From the NCBI GenBank assembly GCA_002917075.1, contig NTMA01000019.1, positions 248,001 through 312,000 on the forward strand: a stretch of 64,000 bases of DNA, read 5' to 3'. Below the pieces are notes generated by a model. It had not been told where the DNA came from. It saw nothing but the letters and a program-made list of their open reading frames with translations, and did not search any database. Position 1 is the first letter of the stretch. Each line of letters opens with the position of its first letter. The DNA is from Hawksworthiomyces lignivorus. Taxonomy: Eukaryota > Ascomycota > Sordariomycetes > Ophiostomatales > Ophiostomataceae. Below, piece after piece: positions 33,677 to 45,422 of this stretch. A program made the translations under genes and the position numbers.

Positions 33677-35491
33677 TTAGACGAATAGGCCTACGTTTTG
33701 TCCCTGTTGTAAGCGAAGCCGAGCGAACACGTTCACCGGTTCCCGTGCTCCACCATCGTCAAAGGGCCGCACGACCCACATGGAACGTCTCTTCATGATT
33801 CGAGGTTGCCCGACATCAGTGTCTGTTTAGAGCTGTTAGACATGGACAAGGGCAAAGACAGTCTTGAACAAACAAATATAGGAAGAAAAGGGGGAGAAGG
33901 TAACGAAAGATAGCTTACCCTTTGGGTTATCAGGGTCTTGTGGAAGGTCTCCTGTGGTTGTGGTCGGCGCCAGCAGCCCTTGGATGTCTTCATTACTGAT
34001 GGACAGATATGATTCTGGATTATTGTTGTCGGTAAATTGCGGTAGGGATTGTAGATCGGCGAGGTCGGGACAAGACATAGCCACCATAGACATAGGTGGC
34101 GGCGCTTGCGAGGGAGGAAATGGCTCGGACGTGGGTGGGTTGATGTTCTCGAGGTCGTTGAAGTCGACGAGGGGGCCGTATTTGGCTGTCGACGGCAGGC
34201 GTGCGGGCAGCGAGTCGCCGACGAAGCCGGCCCATAGGCTCTGCTCAGGTTTGTTCCAGCGGTTGACTGCCGTGTCAATGATCGTCCGCTCCGACGCCGT
34301 ATCGAGCTTGATCCCCAAGATGGACCCCAAAAAGATCAGGTGGTGGGCCAGCATCTGCGCTAGATGCTCTTTCATGGTCATCCAGAGTGTCGGGCTGTGC
34401 CGCATCTCGGGCACCAATAGATCATGCGGAAAGGAGGGCGAGATCGTGAGGCGCGTCGAGTAGCTGACGCCGAGGATCAGCCCAAAGATCATTAGAAGAA
34501 GAGAGCGGTGCGTCTCTCGGTCGCACTTTGAGAGAAACTGCGGCGTCAGGATTCGATCGAGCCGCCGCATGATGCGGGAGCCACAAAGATGACCGGCTAT
34601 GCAGAGGTCACGATGAGACACAATGCCCTTCCAACCGGTGTGTGCGAGGGACGTGGCAAACAAGAATGTGCGGAAATCGTTGGTCAAGTCGTCGTCCACG
34701 GCGCGCCGCAGGCTGTCGGAGTTGCCCACCATGGTACATAGCGTAGCGACGATGCTTGTGTTTCCTTCTGTCTGGGACGGCAGGCTGTCTGGACTCGTCA
34801 ACCAGCGGAGCAGGGACTCTTCAAAGGCAGTTTCTTGCGGTGGCCGCTGGGAGTATGACTGCTCTTCTTGTTGCTGGTTCTGTTGCTGCTGCTCATCATC
34901 TAAGGACGACGACAGATTAGGAAGATGTGTAGGAGACTCAATCTGATCCATCAAAAGGCGGACCGATGCTGGAATCTCAGGCATTGGCCCAGTCTCAGCT
35001 GCAAGAAACCGAGCGGTTAGCTGCTGTGTCCTCATGCCTCTCCCTATTTGACAGAAAGACCGTCATCTTACCACTGCGAAAAATGTCCACTTCAGCGAAT
35101 TTGGTTCGAACACAGTAGCAGAAGGACAAGACCTTCCGCTCGTACCCCCGCACAGCCGAGGAGAGGCACGGCTTGCATGGGTTTTCTTTGGAACACTGAT
35201 CACTTAGCACGAAAGAACAAGAGCATCTCACGGCTGTGTAGGGCTGAGGATACGCACTTGAATTTTCAGCATCTTGCAACGCAGACAGGCTCGCTGGCGT
35301 CGAACCTCGAGGACTTTGGCACGTTCTTCTGTTGACAGCTTGGTGCGGCGGCCTTGTCGAGTAGTTTGAGTTCGCGTACGGCTTCGGGTTGTGTGCTCAG
35401 CAGCAGCATGCGATCGTGGTACAACAGTTGGCAGCAGTATTGGGGTGGATGTAGTCGTAAATGCCGACCGGAGACTCTCGTCTTCGGCCAT
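33677..35491 (-). CDS. Zn2Cys6 transcription factor (second)
   Basis: Four exons, complement(join(33677..33822, 33919..34998, 35072..35195, 35258..35491)), 527 aa. An intron interrupts the zinc cluster after CLRCKMLKIQ and exon 2 opens with CSKENPCKPC, giving Cys69, 72, 79, 85, 88; the sixth ligand is probably Cys104 (SFC) or Cys106, an unusually long last loop. A basic segment (TTRQGRRTKLSTEERAK) precedes it. Exon 3 holds the regulatory region with a polyGln patch (about 35150-like EQQQQNQQQEEQ at 34871-34906). For the last intron I prefer the AAACAG acceptor at 33823, because CTAAC lies a normal distance upstream and the resulting 48-codon tail (QPRIMKRRSMW...VGLFV) is clean; an alternative acceptor nine to ten bases upstream would end the protein at once with ALNRH. 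The target is unknown. Confidence 0.85.
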
Positions 35492-38400
35492 GGTGAGTTG
35501 CAAGACTGTGGTGACGCACATTCAGCTGCTTTTCTGTCTTGAATTTCTCTGATTTCTCCCCAGGCGCTGTGTGTGTCCTCTGTCAAACCGGATTTTTGCC
35601 TCCTGCTCTGATGGTTGACAAGTGGCGTCCCTGAACAAGTTGAAAACACAAAAGAAGGTAGGCTAAAGGAGCTGATAGCAGTAGTAAGTGGGAAGCAAAG
35701 GACTTTAGGTTCGCCTGACACTCCGTTATGCGGGCCGACTTAAGCAGAAACTAAAATAAGACTAAAAATATAAATTGAAGCATAAATAATAATAGCAAAT
35801 GCTTACTGTCCTGTTTGACAGAAACAATCCATGTATCCGGGGAGAGAAAAAGGTAGTTATATTGAGATTCGAGCGGATGGAAATGGGGTCATGAATGGAC
35901 GCAACGCAGAATATGAGAGAAAAATTGGCAAGAAAAAGGCGAAGCAAACATAAAGGCAATAATTTGCACCAATACCGAAATGGATGTCCTCAGAGCACGA
36001 GGCTTAGAAACAGGCGTCCTAGGATAGAAGAAGAAGTGAGCGTGAGGCTCATCTAATGAAGGGAGATGGCACTCTGATGGACATCAAACCACTCTTCAAC
36101 AGTCACGCACTGCAGGACTACTAAGATAGGAAATTGCATGGACGCTCTCCGGCACTGATTCTGATGGCAGTGCCGCAGGAGACCGAAAGCAGGGGGTGCC
36201 CGACAACAGGAGAAGAATACAGCGTCGTAGTTGTAGGGACAGACACCAGAAAGGACCCCGTCCTAGTTAAGCTGGAGTGAACCACACTCTTTCTTTTATC
36301 GCAATTATCTGGCGTAATAAGACCCACGCCCACGTCTTTGAGCTGCTCTATTTACACGCCTCGACCTAACCGGTTGGGTTTGAAGGCGCTCAACTACAAA
36401 AGGATGAGCCACTACATACAGAAATGTACACATCATGAAAAAGAAAGACTCCATATGCTCCAAAAACCCATTTTTTTTACTCTGTTGAAGCAATCATAGC
36501 CACATTCTAATGGAACATGCTGATATTAAGCTCACCGAGAATCCCTGCGGCAAATCATTCTCACGCTCCACAATGCAGCGTGGCCGAGAATGTGAAAGCT
36601 GCCTGCCCTGCGGAACAGACAAGCCGGAACAGACGAGCAGTTACCAAGTTTATTCGTGAATATGTCTCAGTTATTCTCCTAGGCTTATGTGGAGAGCAAG
36701 TACGAGTTCTGAGAATCGACGAAGACGAACGAAAGGCGCGCCAGCAAAAGGAAGTAAGCTGTGGAGAACATTAGGTCCTGGTGCTGCAATTTTTTTCACA
36801 GCCGTAATCGACATAGCTTCATCAAAAACTCTCGCCCAGCGCCGGGACTACGCGGCAAGGGGAAAATGCTTGCTTCAAGACTCTGCACTCTCGAGGTATG
36901 TGCGTAGAAGCGTATAAATCAGGACGTTTATTTCGTTTTGTCACTCATCATTTCCTGCATCCCCTTCCCCCCATCTTCTACGGATACTTGCCGCCAGCTC
37001 TAGGCGACATTCGGGCCAATCAAAGAGCGCTCGTCGTTTCTTGGGTTGTCCAGGCCAGCTGAACTCTGTGGCACTAGCGCGCCTTAGTGAGTGCTGGTCC
37101 AGCTGAAAACTGGGTAAACCCGATGCATGGGGAGGTTCGGGATGCATGGGGCGGTCCCACAATCCCGGCAGACCCTTGTCGACGAATGCTACATCGCACA
37201 GAGAGCAGCAAAAATAATAGCAAGAGGCTCATGCAGCGTCTAACATTGGCTCGCTGTGAGCAGTCCCGTCGTGATAAAATCGCCGGAAAGCTAAAATGAA
37301 GGGCACTTTTACACGTACGTGTACTGTCGAGCCTTGCAAATCTCACATAAACTTGGGGTTACATGAACAACTGGCAGTGCCTGCTAGCCTAAGAAAGCAT
37401 GGAGTAGGATCAATGGCTGTTGTTCTTCTGGACGGTTTTGCAACGGTTGAAACTATTTCGCAGATTTGCATTTCTCCTCCGATTTGCTCTCAAGGATGGT
37501 ATGCGACGTAGCCGTATTTAGATGGGAGGTGTACATACATTCTTCTACCCCATACCCTGCATTGATAGTAAAAAGCCCCGAGAAACACACAACAGAATCT
37601 TGCATAGCATAGCCATGTCGCGAGTGGAATATCGGCAACTATACTTATTAAAGCACCCGTTGCCGAGACACGATAGGACTGTCAATTACATTTTGTGCCG
37701 TATACTCGTTGGATTAGCAATGATAGGTCATATTTTGTCCGAAGCGTCAACACAATCTCAGGCAGCACAGCTGCATCCTACCCGCCGACTGCTCCTTTGC
37801 TTACTTGTACGAGGAACAAGACAGGCGGATGGACACAGCATTCTGGGTCACAATTTCCTTCAAGCTCACTTACTTTTTTGGGTGCTGCTGCTGCTGCTGC
37901 GCCTTGATGGTTGAGCTGGAGTAAAAGGAGACAGTGATTAAAACCCTCACCTAAAGGCCAAACCAAGCCAAACCAGAAAAAAAAAAAAAAAAAAAGGCAA
38001 GGAACCAGAGAATAAAAAAGAAATGTAGAAACTAGACCTGAAAATGGGGCCTCTTTTAGCATAAGTTTACTAAAAGGTTAGTTATACGACTACGGAGTAT
38101 TTGAGGTCTAAGCTTTGCTTTCTAGGAGAATAAACCACTCTAATATCAATGCTCCATAAAATGGAACGCCCATATTCCTTTACGTCGTAGTACGAGACCA
38201 ACACAGCTGAACAAGAAACAAGGCTGGTAGAAAAAGAAACAAAACGACAAATGACTTGACCACATAAGGCAGCATACTCCACAGGATCTGCCGATAGATT
38301 AAATACGTAGAATGATCTGCATTCCACATTTTCTCCTCGCCAGTATGTACGAAGTAAGGCAGCTGGGCCGCACTTCGTATGCGTGTATCTGTGTCTGTTT

Positions 38401-39051
38401 CCTATTTAAAACAGCGTTATTTCTTTTTCTAAATGTCATTATTATAACCCAAAACGGTAAACATCAGGCAGGCAAGGGTATGAAGATTAACCTGCATTAT
38501 CACTTCGGTCACTTCCCTAGAGATATACGTATACTGATCTGACGTCATCTCTTCTGTCTTTCTTTTTTGGGGGGGTTTTCAAGGGTACTATATCTCACAA
38601 GAAGGGTAAAAGTGGATCTGCCGTGCTTATCAATAAGACTTCACGGAGCTTCCTTTGGACTTGTTCTCGAAATCTCCCACCAGTCTATTCGAGGCGAGAT
38701 TGACACGACTGTAATAGTCTAGCTACCTTGACACTGTAATCTTTCAGGGAACGGAATAATACCTAGAGGGTCATGCTTTAGATTCGTGAAAAGACCATTT
38801 ATCAGCTACCTATCTACTTGAAAACAAGACAGTCTGCACCACGTAGATTCGTAGTATTTGAAAAAGAAAATAATGAAAAATTCAAGTGTCATTGATTGCA
38901 ACTAGAAAACCCTAGAATAATTAAGGAATGAAATTCGTAAAGTCAGTCAAAATAAGAAGGCCAATTCTGGAGTCCATAAAGCTCGAGAATATGCCATCTT
39001 ATGAAAGTGATTTACAGAATTATGGTCATTATGCGTACCTACCTTGAAAAA
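35492..39051. other. Intergenic, no supported gene
   Basis: Short open frames only. It contains one TACGGAGTA (38091-38099), a TACGAAGTA variant (38348-38356) and a 19-A run (37977-37995). No RNA gene recognised. Confidence 0.45.
37977..37995 (+). repeat. Poly(A) tract, 19 nt
   Basis: A pure A run in intergenic DNA. No target-site duplication or retroposed sequence is evident next to it. Confidence 0.8.
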
Positions 39052-40083
39052 TTAAAGACGGGCCATAAGATTACCAGCCTTCCCGCTGTCCCTTTCTATG
39101 TATGAGAGATATGCTACCGCCTCCTCTCGACTGAGCTGGGTTGTGGTGATGTGTACGCCGGCGACCCGGAGCTTTCGAACCATTGCCAAACCAGCGTCAG
39201 CTGTGGCCGATCCAAGGGTCGCCCCCAACGCGCACAAAATCTTCTGACGAAGTCCTGGCAACTTCTTGCTGGAAGAAAAATAGCATGAGCTACATGGTGC
39301 GTGGCTACACGAGCCAGGGAGATCCTTTGGAAGCCCTCCAGAAATCTCCGCGGGCTTTGGGAGCCTGCACTGCACTTTCGTCCAGTCCATTTGCTCACCG
39401 TACTGTCTCATGCAATAGTCTCGGTCTTCTTCTACGAAGTACACCTGAAGTCGCCTGCATTTGCAGCAGTACCTGTGGGCCATCTCTGGGCGAGCCCGGG
39501 GACGCAACGATAGCAATGCGTTCAGGTCTCCTTCTGCGTCTGCATATGGATGTTCTGCAGGGCAAGGTCTGCAGCCCGGCGTGCCGAAATCCCAGTCCGC
39601 ACGCTGCGAATTTACGCCAGGTCCGTTTTGGCCGGGGTGCCTAAACCACACTGCGCACAGAGGGTCATCTGCTTTTCCAGCAGCATCCAAAATTGCTTTG
39701 GTCTCCTCGGTTGTGCTGCTGATTTCGAGAGTCACATCGCTGCCGCTACTCTCGAAACAATAGATTTTGGTCCAGTCGATATCTTCAACTCTGCTACTGA
39801 TCTTGCTGCACAGTACGGTGAAACACGTGGTACAATGCGCAGTGATCTCCGGTAAGTCACGTACGAGGCGGTAATGGAGGGTGCTGATCTTATCAGATGT
39901 ATCACTTTTTGGACCTTCTTCCGATTCCGCTCCTAATTGAGAAGGAGATCGCTCCTATTTTGTCAGTCTAGAGACAATGGAATACGCAATATAGCTGAAA
40001 CATTAGGGACTTACCATGAGAGCAATCTCTGTGAAAATATGATTTGTATGGTCAGGTATCGGGAGGCTCATTGTAACTTCCAT
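39052..40083 (-). CDS. Unknown cysteine-rich protein
   Basis: Two exons, complement(join(39052..39954, 40015..40083)), 323 aa. Exon 1 gives MEVTMSLPIPDHTNHIF and ends LM before a GTAAGT donor; the 60-nt intron has CTGAC and ends AATAG, after which ERSPSQLGAESEEG follows in frame. An in-frame TAG sits exactly at the acceptor, which supports the splice. Paired cysteines (HCTTC, GCRPC, CCKC, CSSC) suggest structural zinc sites; WFRHPGQNGPG and FGTPGCRPCPAEHPYADAEG look like folded-domain motifs. There is no signal peptide or membrane segment. I do not recognise the family. ATG codons at 40083 and 40071 are both possible starts. Confidence 0.7.
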
Positions 40084-41835
40084 CGATTTTCCTTGTTGTT
40101 TTTGGCTAGAAGGGTAAGTCCGTGTATTAAACTGGTGGCGTCCTGGGTATGGTCATGATGAATCTGTTGAAATTATTCTTGAGCGACCATCTCGTCTTAT
40201 AGAGTGCAAAGAATTAGCAAACAATTAATAGCATAAAAACGAGATCCTTGGGAAAGAAGTCAGTGTTCACAGAAGGATCAAAGAAATCACATCCAACGCA
40301 ACGTAAAGTATAAAGACAAAAGATTGGGAACAATGGTTCAAAAGAAGAAACAATAGAATGAGTAACTGAAGCAGCTGAATGTTAAAGAGACAAAACCATT
40401 CCCAGGAGAAAACAAAGATATGGAGTCTTGATGGTAAGAAGATAAAGCCATCTCTTAGCGGTGAAGCAAGCAAAACATCTTGTGCCAAGGTTTGTGTAGC
40501 GTTTAGAATTTTAAATTTCCAATGGATGCTAATCCGATAGCAGAATATCTTCGGAAGCTGCCAACTCATAAAAGGACTTCGAGATACACGTTCTTCCCAA
40601 AAGCCACATTAGCTAGTGCAGCGCGAATCTAGAGACTCTGGTAGACCACCCACTTGATGGTCTAAAGGACAATAGCCGTGTGGTAATTTCGAAAGGTGAA
40701 ATTATTAAATCTCGTTAACATATTTCCATTTCATTGACATAGCTAGTACAAGGGCTTTGTGAGGAGAGGCTATGCGGTTGCCATCAAGTCTTTCTGGAGG
40801 CACTACAATTACCTATGTGACAGCTTAAAACTGATCTCGCTTTTCTTGCTTTGTTTATTGTGTATGTTTGTATGTATCAAAGACTTAGACTTTTCATTTC
40901 AAGAGTTTTATTGCTACTTCTTTGTCCTGCTCCATGAGAGATGCGGAAAGCATTTCTTTCCTTTTGTTCGCTACATCTGGTTCTGCTTTCTCTTCTTGAA
41001 CAAAATCGAAATATAAGAGTCATACCTAAATAACCTGCCGAAACCTACCCCCCTACATTGCACGTAAGATCACAAACGCTATTTGTGGAGAATTGATATG
41101 TTCTGACGTCTGTTGTGAGGTCGTCGAGATAGTCACGTGTCATTGGTTGTGATAAAATTCTGCCTCGCCAGATGAAGACTGACGATGTAGCACTGATAAG
41201 CGGCTATGACTCTTACAGTACCACGATTGCTACCTTGTTCATATCGCGACCAGCTCTATCTCTTTTACTCTGGGATACGGCACAATTTAAGTAAACCGAA
41301 AGAGTCATCATAAGACTGAGGCCAAAAACCTGGTGTTGTTATGCAGCGAGAATCCTTTCTCGTTGGCCTCAGCCAGACACCAACGCCCAATAAGGCGTAG
41401 AGCCTTGCAAAAACGACAAAGCGTCAAGAAGCTGGAGCGCTAAGAACTGTTCCCCCGTATCGACTGTACGAGTATTTGTATCTCTTCCCCACATGAGTCA
41501 AACGGGAAAGATGCCAGTCCAACGAAATTGAAGGCGCGGGAGGCTTGCAGCTGATGCTGCCTTGCCCCTGAGTTAAGCCTTTTTTTGGTGACAGCTTCTC
41601 AACAGTTTGTATTTGCGTGACGTGTAATTCTTCTGTGGCAGGATGTGAATATTTAATTCGAAGTTTCCTCGAGTGCCTAGCTTCTTATTGTTCCAGTCTT
41701 GATCAACACAAACTTCGCTCTGGAGTACATCATCCGTAGCGCTACTCCTGGAACCAGCTAGACAGTCTGGCTTACACAGTAATCGCGTAACCGTTTCTGT
41801 CAGTTTACTTGCCTGCATCTCGCTCTTTAGTCACC
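40084..41835. other. Intergenic and promoter of VWA-RBR gene
   Basis: No coding exon supported. The last 300 bp are a likely 5' leader of the gene at 41836. Confidence 0.45.
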
Positions 41836-44800
41836 ATGGCGGACACACGGATCTACGATCTTCTCATCGTCACGGATGCGACCGGGTCTATGGGTCACTT
41901 TCTCCAAGCCTTAAACAACTCGCTTCCTGAGATCATTCGAGTTTCCGCGCTGACGGGATGCTTCTCTCGCATCGGCATTGTCGCTTATCGCGACTATTCT
42001 GACCGCCAGCTGACCCAGTGGTCCGGGTGGCATGGCCTCGACGACAAGGCAAACCTCGGCCCCAGCTCGCCCTCCATCACACGCTATCAGCTGCTCGAGT
42101 TTGCCAAGGGTCTCCAGCCAGAGGGCGGCGGAGACTGGCCCGAGGCCACTAAGACGGGCCTGGCGGTAGCACATGCGAACATGCGGCCGGGCGTTGGGAC
42201 TGTCGTACTTCTGTATACGGATGCGCCGCCGCACTCCGCCGCGACCGGCGGACACCACCGCGCTCAGGAAAAGAAAGCGCTTGCTAAGAAGGAAAACCGT
42301 AACCTGTATGGAACCGACGGCGCCAAGTTTGCGGATTGGGCCCAGCTCTCGACGCTCTTCCGGACTGGCGCTAAGCAGGCCCGCGTCTACAGCCTTGTGC
42401 AGAGCCACCTCGTAGATACGCTGAGCCCATATACCTTCCTATCTACGCGGACGGGTGGCGCGTGTCTCGAGCTGCAGGCGGGATGTGGACCTGACCTGAT
42501 CTCCAAAGTGACCCTCAGCGTCCTCCTCACTTGGATGGGCGTGGAGAAGGGGGGCACAAAGGCGACGGGCACAGCCGATCTCGCCAAAGTCTGCCAGTAC
42601 GTGGACGAGACCAACATGGCCAAGGCGCAAACGGAAGATGACAAGATTATGGGCGCGTACTGGGTACTGCAAGACACGCCAGCCGTCATTAAAATCGTCA
42701 AGGACAACTTCCGCAAGACGGACGTCAACGCCAGCACGCTCAAGCAGCATATCACTGTCCGCAAGCCTGCCATGACAGATTTTTCAAAGCGGTATCTTGC
42801 CGACCCGGCCTACCGCGCCCTTGTCATCACCGAGCTAGAGGGCATTATCATGATGAGCGTGGCAGCTATCACGGTAAACCCGGTGTTCGGCAGCCTCTGG
42901 CGGACTGTCTGCGGCGACCGGCTGAACGAGGGGCGGGACCGGCTCATCGAGCTGTTTGGGCGCGAGGTTGACCACATTGCAGACCCCAACAGGAAGAAGC
43001 AGCTCAAGGACTGGCTCGAGGAGTCGTACGACTACGCTGGCGAAATTCTTGAAGCGATCACCGCCGTGCCAGCCGAGGAGCAGTTCCCATGTGTGTTTCT
43101 CGACCCGACCCTAGACTTCTCCAGCCATGCGCGCGGCAATGGCGAACCGGGCAACCTAGACCCCAGGGCAGACGACGCAGCGGCACCGAACGTCTTCACC
43201 CGTGCGGAGCTGCTCGAAATTGGGAGGTCCTGCGACGCCCGCATCCTCCGCCGGCTGGGCCGCGTGCTCACGCGGCTGACATACGTCGAGTCGGCGAGCG
43301 ATCTGCCGGCGCACATCCGGGACAAGGATGTGGTGCCTCCCGGCGAGCCAGGACACGTGCCGCGCATTCCCCTGGCGCTGGCCAAGGACGCGCACAAGCG
43401 CAAGTTCTGGAAGATCCTGCTCCATACGGTGCTGCCGGGGACGATGCTGGCGCCGCGGCCGGCGTCGCTTCTCGCGGCGCTGAGCCTGCGCATGGGTATG
43501 GCGCCCCTGCGCGACGCGGCGGACGACGAGCTGCTGGCGTTCCGCAGCAAGTGGAACACGTTCGACATTCCCGAGACGTGGAACACCAGCTGCCTAGGGC
43601 TGCTGCTGGCGGCGGACAAGGACTACGAGGGGCGGGTGGCCGCGGGCGCGACGCAGCGGCCGTCTGCGGACGCCGCGGTGCTGTCGCTGGATGACCGGCG
43701 CCTCTTTGCGGCGCTCGTCGACTACAAGCTGGCCGAGATGAACCTCGGGACCACGCTGACGGCGCGCGTCGGCTGGCGGCCTGAGAAGAACAAGGTGGCA
43801 ATGGGCCCGACGGTCGTGTGTCGTGTCTGCCACTTCCCGCGGTCGGTCACCATGATGGCCGCGAACGGCGTGTGCGGGATCTGCGAAGAGACGACGTGCG
43901 ACTGCCCGAGCAAAGAGGAGCACGCCGCCGTGGTCGCAGCGCACGTAACGGCCGCGGACACGCCGGAGACGCCGCTGTGGTGGGTCGAGTGCAGCGTGCG
44001 CGTGTGCCGCGCGCAGTACGTCGTGTACAACCCGGAGAGGCTGCGGGTGCGGCCCAAGTGCCATTACTGCCGGGCGTCGAAGCGGGAGGCCAATGACAAC
44101 ACGACGCCGACGACCGCACCGTACGTCGAGTGCACGAAATGCCTCAGCCGCATCATCTGGCCGGCGGAGTACCGGAAGCCTGGGGACGTCGAGGCGTACA
44201 CATGCCCGGCGTGCGCGGCGGGCGTGCAGACGATCGTGGACGAGCCGACGTGCGCGAGCAAGCTGATCGCGGAGAACGGATCGGATTGGCTGCTGCGCAA
44301 CGACGGCAGCAAGATCGCTGAGCCGTTCAGCGGCCTCAGCCTCTATTGCACCGTGCGGCGGGCCGACCCAGAGCACTTTGCGGACGCGGTCAAGGTGCTT
44401 CCCTCCCTAGGCTCGGCGCCGCCGGAACTAACACTCCGGTTCAAGAAGGTGCGCAACCCCGGCGACCTCGTGGCCGAGCTCGGCAGCTGGATCTCCGCGC
44501 GCCGCGCCGAGGGCGAGGTGTGCAGCCTGTGCTTCTCGACGTTCCGCAAGCGCGACCTGCACCCTGCGTGTGGGCGCCGCGGCTGCGGTCAGCGCATCTG
44601 CACCGGCTGCGCCAACGACTGGTACGGGCTCAACGCCCGAGGGCACATCATCAACGTGGCTGCCCTCAGCTGCCCCTTCTGCCGGCGCCAGCCCACCGTG
44701 ACCGGCAATGCTGCCGCCGGCGTGCCTGGTCTGCGCATGCTAGGCAACCTGCGGCGTGCGGTCGAGGCCGCCGGCGAGTGGATTTACGCCTGGTGCTACG

Positions 44801-45138
44801 ACTGCGGCCAGGCTCGCGAGTTCGCGGAGCGCGTATGCGCCAACGGCGCGCCCGATGAGGTCGAGCGCTGGCTGTGCGATGAGTGCAAGTCGCGCGGCCC
44901 GGATGCGGGCAACTTGCGCATCAAGCACTGCCCAAAATGCGACACGCCGACCGAGAAGATGGGCGGCTGCGACCACATCGAATGCACTATGGCCGGCTGC
45001 GATGCGCACTGGTGCTTTAACTGCGGCAAAGAGGTGCTGGAGGACGAGATTTACAACCACATGACGGAAGCGCACGGCGGTTGGTACGACGGCCAGGAAG
45101 AAGAGGGCGAGATCTACGACTACGGCGAGGAGGACTGA
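41836..45138 (+). CDS. VWA-domain protein with RBR-type ubiquitin ligase module
   Basis: Single exon, 1100 aa from ATG 41836 (MADTRIYDLLIVTDATGSM). Residues about 5-250 are a von Willebrand A domain with a MIDAS-type DATGSM (Asp14, Thr16, Ser18) and GIVAYRDYSD. The middle (about 660-800) has several CxxC pairs (CRVCHF, CGICEE, CHYCRA, CTKCLS, CPACAA) typical of zinc ribbons. The C-terminus is a RING1-IBR-Rcat tandem: CSLC at 896-899 with CPFCRR; WCYDCGQ and LCDECKS; then CPKCDTPTEKMGGCDHIEC and HWCFNCG. In RBR ligases such as parkin the Cys of GGCxH accepts ubiquitin as a thioester; here it is Cys1045, followed by His1047. It is therefore probably a cytosolic or nuclear E3 ligase that recognises partners through VWA. 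The tail is very acidic. Confidence 0.88.
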   Translation: MADTRIYDLLIVTDATGSMGHFLQALNNSLPEIIRVSALTGCFSRIGIVAYRDYSDRQLTQWSGWHGLDDKANLGPSSPSITRYQLLEFAKGLQPEGGGDWPEATKTGLAVAHANMRPGVGTVVLLYTDAPPHSAATGGHHRAQEKKALAKKENRNLYGTDGAKFADWAQLSTLFRTGAKQARVYSLVQSHLVDTLSPYTFLSTRTGGACLELQAGCGPDLISKVTLSVLLTWMGVEKGGTKATGTADLAKVCQYVDETNMAKAQTEDDKIMGAYWVLQDTPAVIKIVKDNFRKTDVNASTLKQHITVRKPAMTDFSKRYLADPAYRALVITELEGIIMMSVAAITVNPVFGSLWRTVCGDRLNEGRDRLIELFGREVDHIADPNRKKQLKDWLEESYDYAGEILEAITAVPAEEQFPCVFLDPTLDFSSHARGNGEPGNLDPRADDAAAPNVFTRAELLEIGRSCDARILRRLGRVLTRLTYVESASDLPAHIRDKDVVPPGEPGHVPRIPLALAKDAHKRKFWKILLHTVLPGTMLAPRPASLLAALSLRMGMAPLRDAADDELLAFRSKWNTFDIPETWNTSCLGLLLAADKDYEGRVAAGATQRPSADAAVLSLDDRRLFAALVDYKLAEMNLGTTLTARVGWRPEKNKVAMGPTVVCRVCHFPRSVTMMAANGVCGICEETTCDCPSKEEHAAVVAAHVTAADTPETPLWWVECSVRVCRAQYVVYNPERLRVRPKCHYCRASKREANDNTTPTTAPYVECTKCLSRIIWPAEYRKPGDVEAYTCPACAAGVQTIVDEPTCASKLIAENGSDWLLRNDGSKIAEPFSGLSLYCTVRRADPEHFADAVKVLPSLGSAPPELTLRFKKVRNPGDLVAELGSWISARRAEGEVCSLCFSTFRKRDLHPACGRRGCGQRICTGCANDWYGLNARGHIINVAALSCPFCRRQPTVTGNAAAGVPGLRMLGNLRRAVEAAGEWIYAWCYDCGQAREFAERVCANGAPDEVERWLCDECKSRGPDAGNLRIKHCPKCDTPTEKMGGCDHIECTMAGCDAHWCFNCGKEVLEDEIYNHMTEAHGGWYDGQEEEGEIYDYGEED

Positions 45139-45422
45139 GAACTAGATGAAGAAGCTACCGAGCCAAAACATAGCTTCACTGTGGTCTTTATTGCTATATG
45201 TCTTGCGGGTTCTGAGGTGTAACAACGAGTGTTGAAGCTTTTGAACGACGATATGAACTGTGAAGAGCTGTTTTGAAAACGAAGTTTAATATGCCGTCTC
45301 TTTAATATTTAATTTATTTGACCTTGAAAAGGCACAACGTGCCTAAACTGCCCTGAAATAGTGTCCGTTTTACCTCAAGTTAACTGCGCAACGCCTACGG
45401 CGCTCTAGGCATGGCGTACATT

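Noticed and set aside
43594..44376. 260-codon minus-strand frame inside the VWA-RBR gene
   Set aside because: The plus strand has clear zinc-ribbon motifs; the minus frame is Arg/His-rich shadow.
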